Part shown: positions 62,590-64,000 of the stretch, one piece after another
Position numbering within the stretch: position 1 is the first letter of the stretch
Layout of the letters: each line of letters begins with the position of its first letter
DNA from: Ruminococcus sp. UBA3665
GTDB taxonomy: Bacteria > Bacillota > Clostridia > Oscillospirales > Ruminococcaceae
NCBI GenBank assembly: GCA_002373165.1
Contig: DFJS01000101.1
Coordinates: 1 to 64,000, forward strand
DNA: 64,000 nt
Direction of reading: 5' to 3'
Position numbers and translations under genes: made by a program
Notes under the pieces: model-generated
The model's input: the letters and a program-made list of their open reading frames with translations, nothing else
What the model was told of the DNA's origin: nothing
Databases searched by the model: none

Positions 62590-64000
62590 TTGGATATTTA
62601 CGGTTTTTATACTGGAAAAATTTTTGATGCACATCATCATCTCGGCGCACATAAAGCACGGGAAGGCTATCTCTTCCGGGTCTATGCGCCGCACACGGAA
62701 CGAATTACACTTGTCGGCGATTTCAACGACTGGCAGGACTGGGAACTGAACCGCGGATTCAACGGCCATTTCTGGGAAATTCATGTACCGCAGGCAAAAG
62801 CCGGACAGCGGTATCTGTACAGAATCTGGCACAGCGACGGCAATTATACCGAACACTGTGACCCTTACGGATTCGGCATGGATCTGCGCCCGGCATTCTG
62901 TTCTGTCATCCGTGATATGTCTGATTATCACTTTCATGACAGCACCTGGATGCGGCAGCGTTCCGACTGCAAGGACAAGCCTTTGCATATCTACGAGCTG
63001 CATCTTGGCTCCTGGAAACAGAAAAAGGAAAATCCGGAAGACGAAGCAGGCGAATTTTATAATTATGAAGAAATTGCCGATCTTCTGATTCCCTATCTGA
63101 AAGAAATGGGTTATAATTATGTAGAATTCATGCCGCTTGCCGAACATCCCTGTGATGCCTCCTGGGGCTATCAGAACACAGGATTTTTCGCGCCGACATC
63201 CCGTTACGGCACGGCACGGCAGCTGAAAATTCTGATTGACAAACTGCATCAGAATCATATCGGAGTCCTGCTGGATTTTGTTCTGGTGCACTTTGCCGTG
63301 GACAGTTACGGACTGGCAAAATTCGACGGTGCGCCGCTTTATGAATATCCGGATTCCGGAGCCGGCATCAGCGAATGGGGCAGTTATAATTTTATGCATT
63401 CCAAAGGCGAAGTACAGAGCTTTTTACAGTCCAATGCCTGTTACTGGCTGGAAGAATTTCATTTTGACGGCCTGCGCATGGATGCCATCAGCCGCCTGAT
63501 TTACTGGCACGGCAAAAAAGAATGCGGCGTGAATAACAATGCCCTGAACTTCATCAAAAATATGAATTCCGGCCTGAAAGCAAAATTCCCTTCCTGTATG
63601 CTCTGCGCCGAAGATTCTACTGATTTTCCGAAAGTAACCGCTCCCGTATGGAGTGACGGCCTCGGTTTTGACTATAAATGGGATATGGGCTATATGAACG
63701 ATACGCTTAATTATTTCAAGACAGACCCTCTGTACCGTTTCGGCAATTATGACAAGCTTACATTCTCTATGATGTATTATCATTCTGAGTATTATATTCT
63801 TCCCTTCTCGCATGACGAGAACGTTCACGGAAAAGCAACTGTTCTCCAGAAGATGCACGGACTGTATGACGGAAAATTCGCTCAGGCAAGAGCCTTTTAT
63901 TTATATAATGCCGTTCATCCCGGAAAGCTTCTGGATTTTATGGGCAGTGAACTCGGCCAGCTCCGGGAATGGGACGAATCCAGAGAACAGGACTGGTTTT
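62590..64000 (+). CDS. glgB: 1,4-alpha-glucan branching enzyme, TTG start (runs off the window)
   Basis: The open frame from TTG 62590 gives 470 residues before the edge. GAGGGAGG ends 9 bases upstream and no ATG fits the family N-terminus. A CBM48 module (about 15-115, VYAPHTERITLVGDFNDWQ) precedes the GH13 barrel (VEFMPLAEHPCDASWGYQ). Nucleophile Asp is about residue 298 in DGLRMDAIS, acid/base Glu about 341 in CAEDST and Asp about 409 in SHDENVHG. It makes alpha-1,6 branches in glycogen, pairing with glgP and the GH13 enzyme at the left of the window. Confidence 0.95.
   Translation, partial: MDIYGFYTGKIFDAHHHLGAHKAREGYLFRVYAPHTERITLVGDFNDWQDWELNRGFNGHFWEIHVPQAKAGQRYLYRIWHSDGNYTEHCDPYGFGMDLRPAFCSVIRDMSDYHFHDSTWMRQRSDCKDKPLHIYELHLGSWKQKKENPEDEAGEFYNYEEIADLLIPYLKEMGYNYVEFMPLAEHPCDASWGYQNTGFFAPTSRYGTARQLKILIDKLHQNHIGVLLDFVLVHFAVDSYGLAKFDGAPLYEYPDSGAGISEWGSYNFMHSKGEVQSFLQSNACYWLEEFHFDGLRMDAISRLIYWHGKKECGVNNNALNFIKNMNSGLKAKFPSCMLCAEDSTDFPKVTAPVWSDGLGFDYKWDMGYMNDTLNYFKTDPLYRFGNYDKLTFSMMYYHSEYYILPFSHDENVHGKATVLQKMHGLYDGKFAQARAFYLYNAVHPGKLLDFMGSELGQLREWDESREQDWF

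Overview
The window looks like a chromosome segment of a dockerin-bearing, spore-forming, anaerobic Firmicute close to Ruminococcus (Oscillospiraceae). This rests on AGGAGG-type ribosome sites with TTGACA/TATAAT promoters, a SpoIVB protease, a CIRCE operator, a BspA-type leucine-rich protein with a dockerin, an LPxTG-like surface protein plus a sortase, PPDK with alpha-glucan enzymes, a FabK-type FASII operon and a Gram-positive type IV pilus locus. The species cannot be fixed from the sequence alone. No rRNA or tRNA gene was recognised.

Layout. 1-1140: start of ppdK on the minus strand, then a four-repeat CRISPR array with its own promoter and terminator but no cas genes. 1179-8906: htpG under a perfect CIRCE, a GtrA-like protein, a thioesterase, glycogen phosphorylase and an intracellular GH13 enzyme. 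8950-16982: secreted CAP protein with a cysteine tail, queH, an amidase-like protein, rsmI-trmN6, the dockerin protein, a membrane protein and spoIVB. 17004-21616: two HPr paralogues and the ylxM-ffh-rpsP-khpA-rimM-trmD operon. 21662-28780: a soluble LacI-type sensor fused to GGDEF, a HEXXH membrane protein, a two-domain surface protein with a sortase-type tail, a second ACP and a sortase operon. 28790-37765: fatty acid operon fabH-acpP-fabK-fabD-fabG-fabF-fabZ-accD-accA plus an acyl-CoA ligase. 37976-41171: ECF sigma/anti-sigma pair, cob(I)alamin adenosyltransferase and a membrane glycosyltransferase-like protein.

41187-43978 is the most striking part. Two major type IV pilin genes lie as an inverted repeat around a complete tyrosine recombinase gene. 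The repeat arms begin with 204 identical base pairs covering the ribosome site and the prepilin N-terminus, then diverge. A perfect consensus promoter inside the enclosed segment points at one pilin only; the other pilin has just the recombinase gene in front of it. This is what a promoter-inversion switch for pilin identity would look like. An AbrB/PIN toxin-antitoxin pair follows.

44740-48765 holds tsaD-rimI-polA. 48838-61435 is the pilus machine: pilT, pilB, a stand-alone MshEN-like domain, prepilin peptidase, two minor prepilins, a 956-residue PilX-like protein, pilO, a pilM-pilN fusion and pilC. A TetR regulator and the start of glgB (TTG start) close the window.

How it fits together: the glucan genes (glgP, GH13, glgB, ppdK, HPr) serve starch and glycogen use. 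The dockerin, sortase and pilus genes serve surface attachment. The diguanylate cyclase and the MshEN domains offer a possible c-di-GMP link to the pili.
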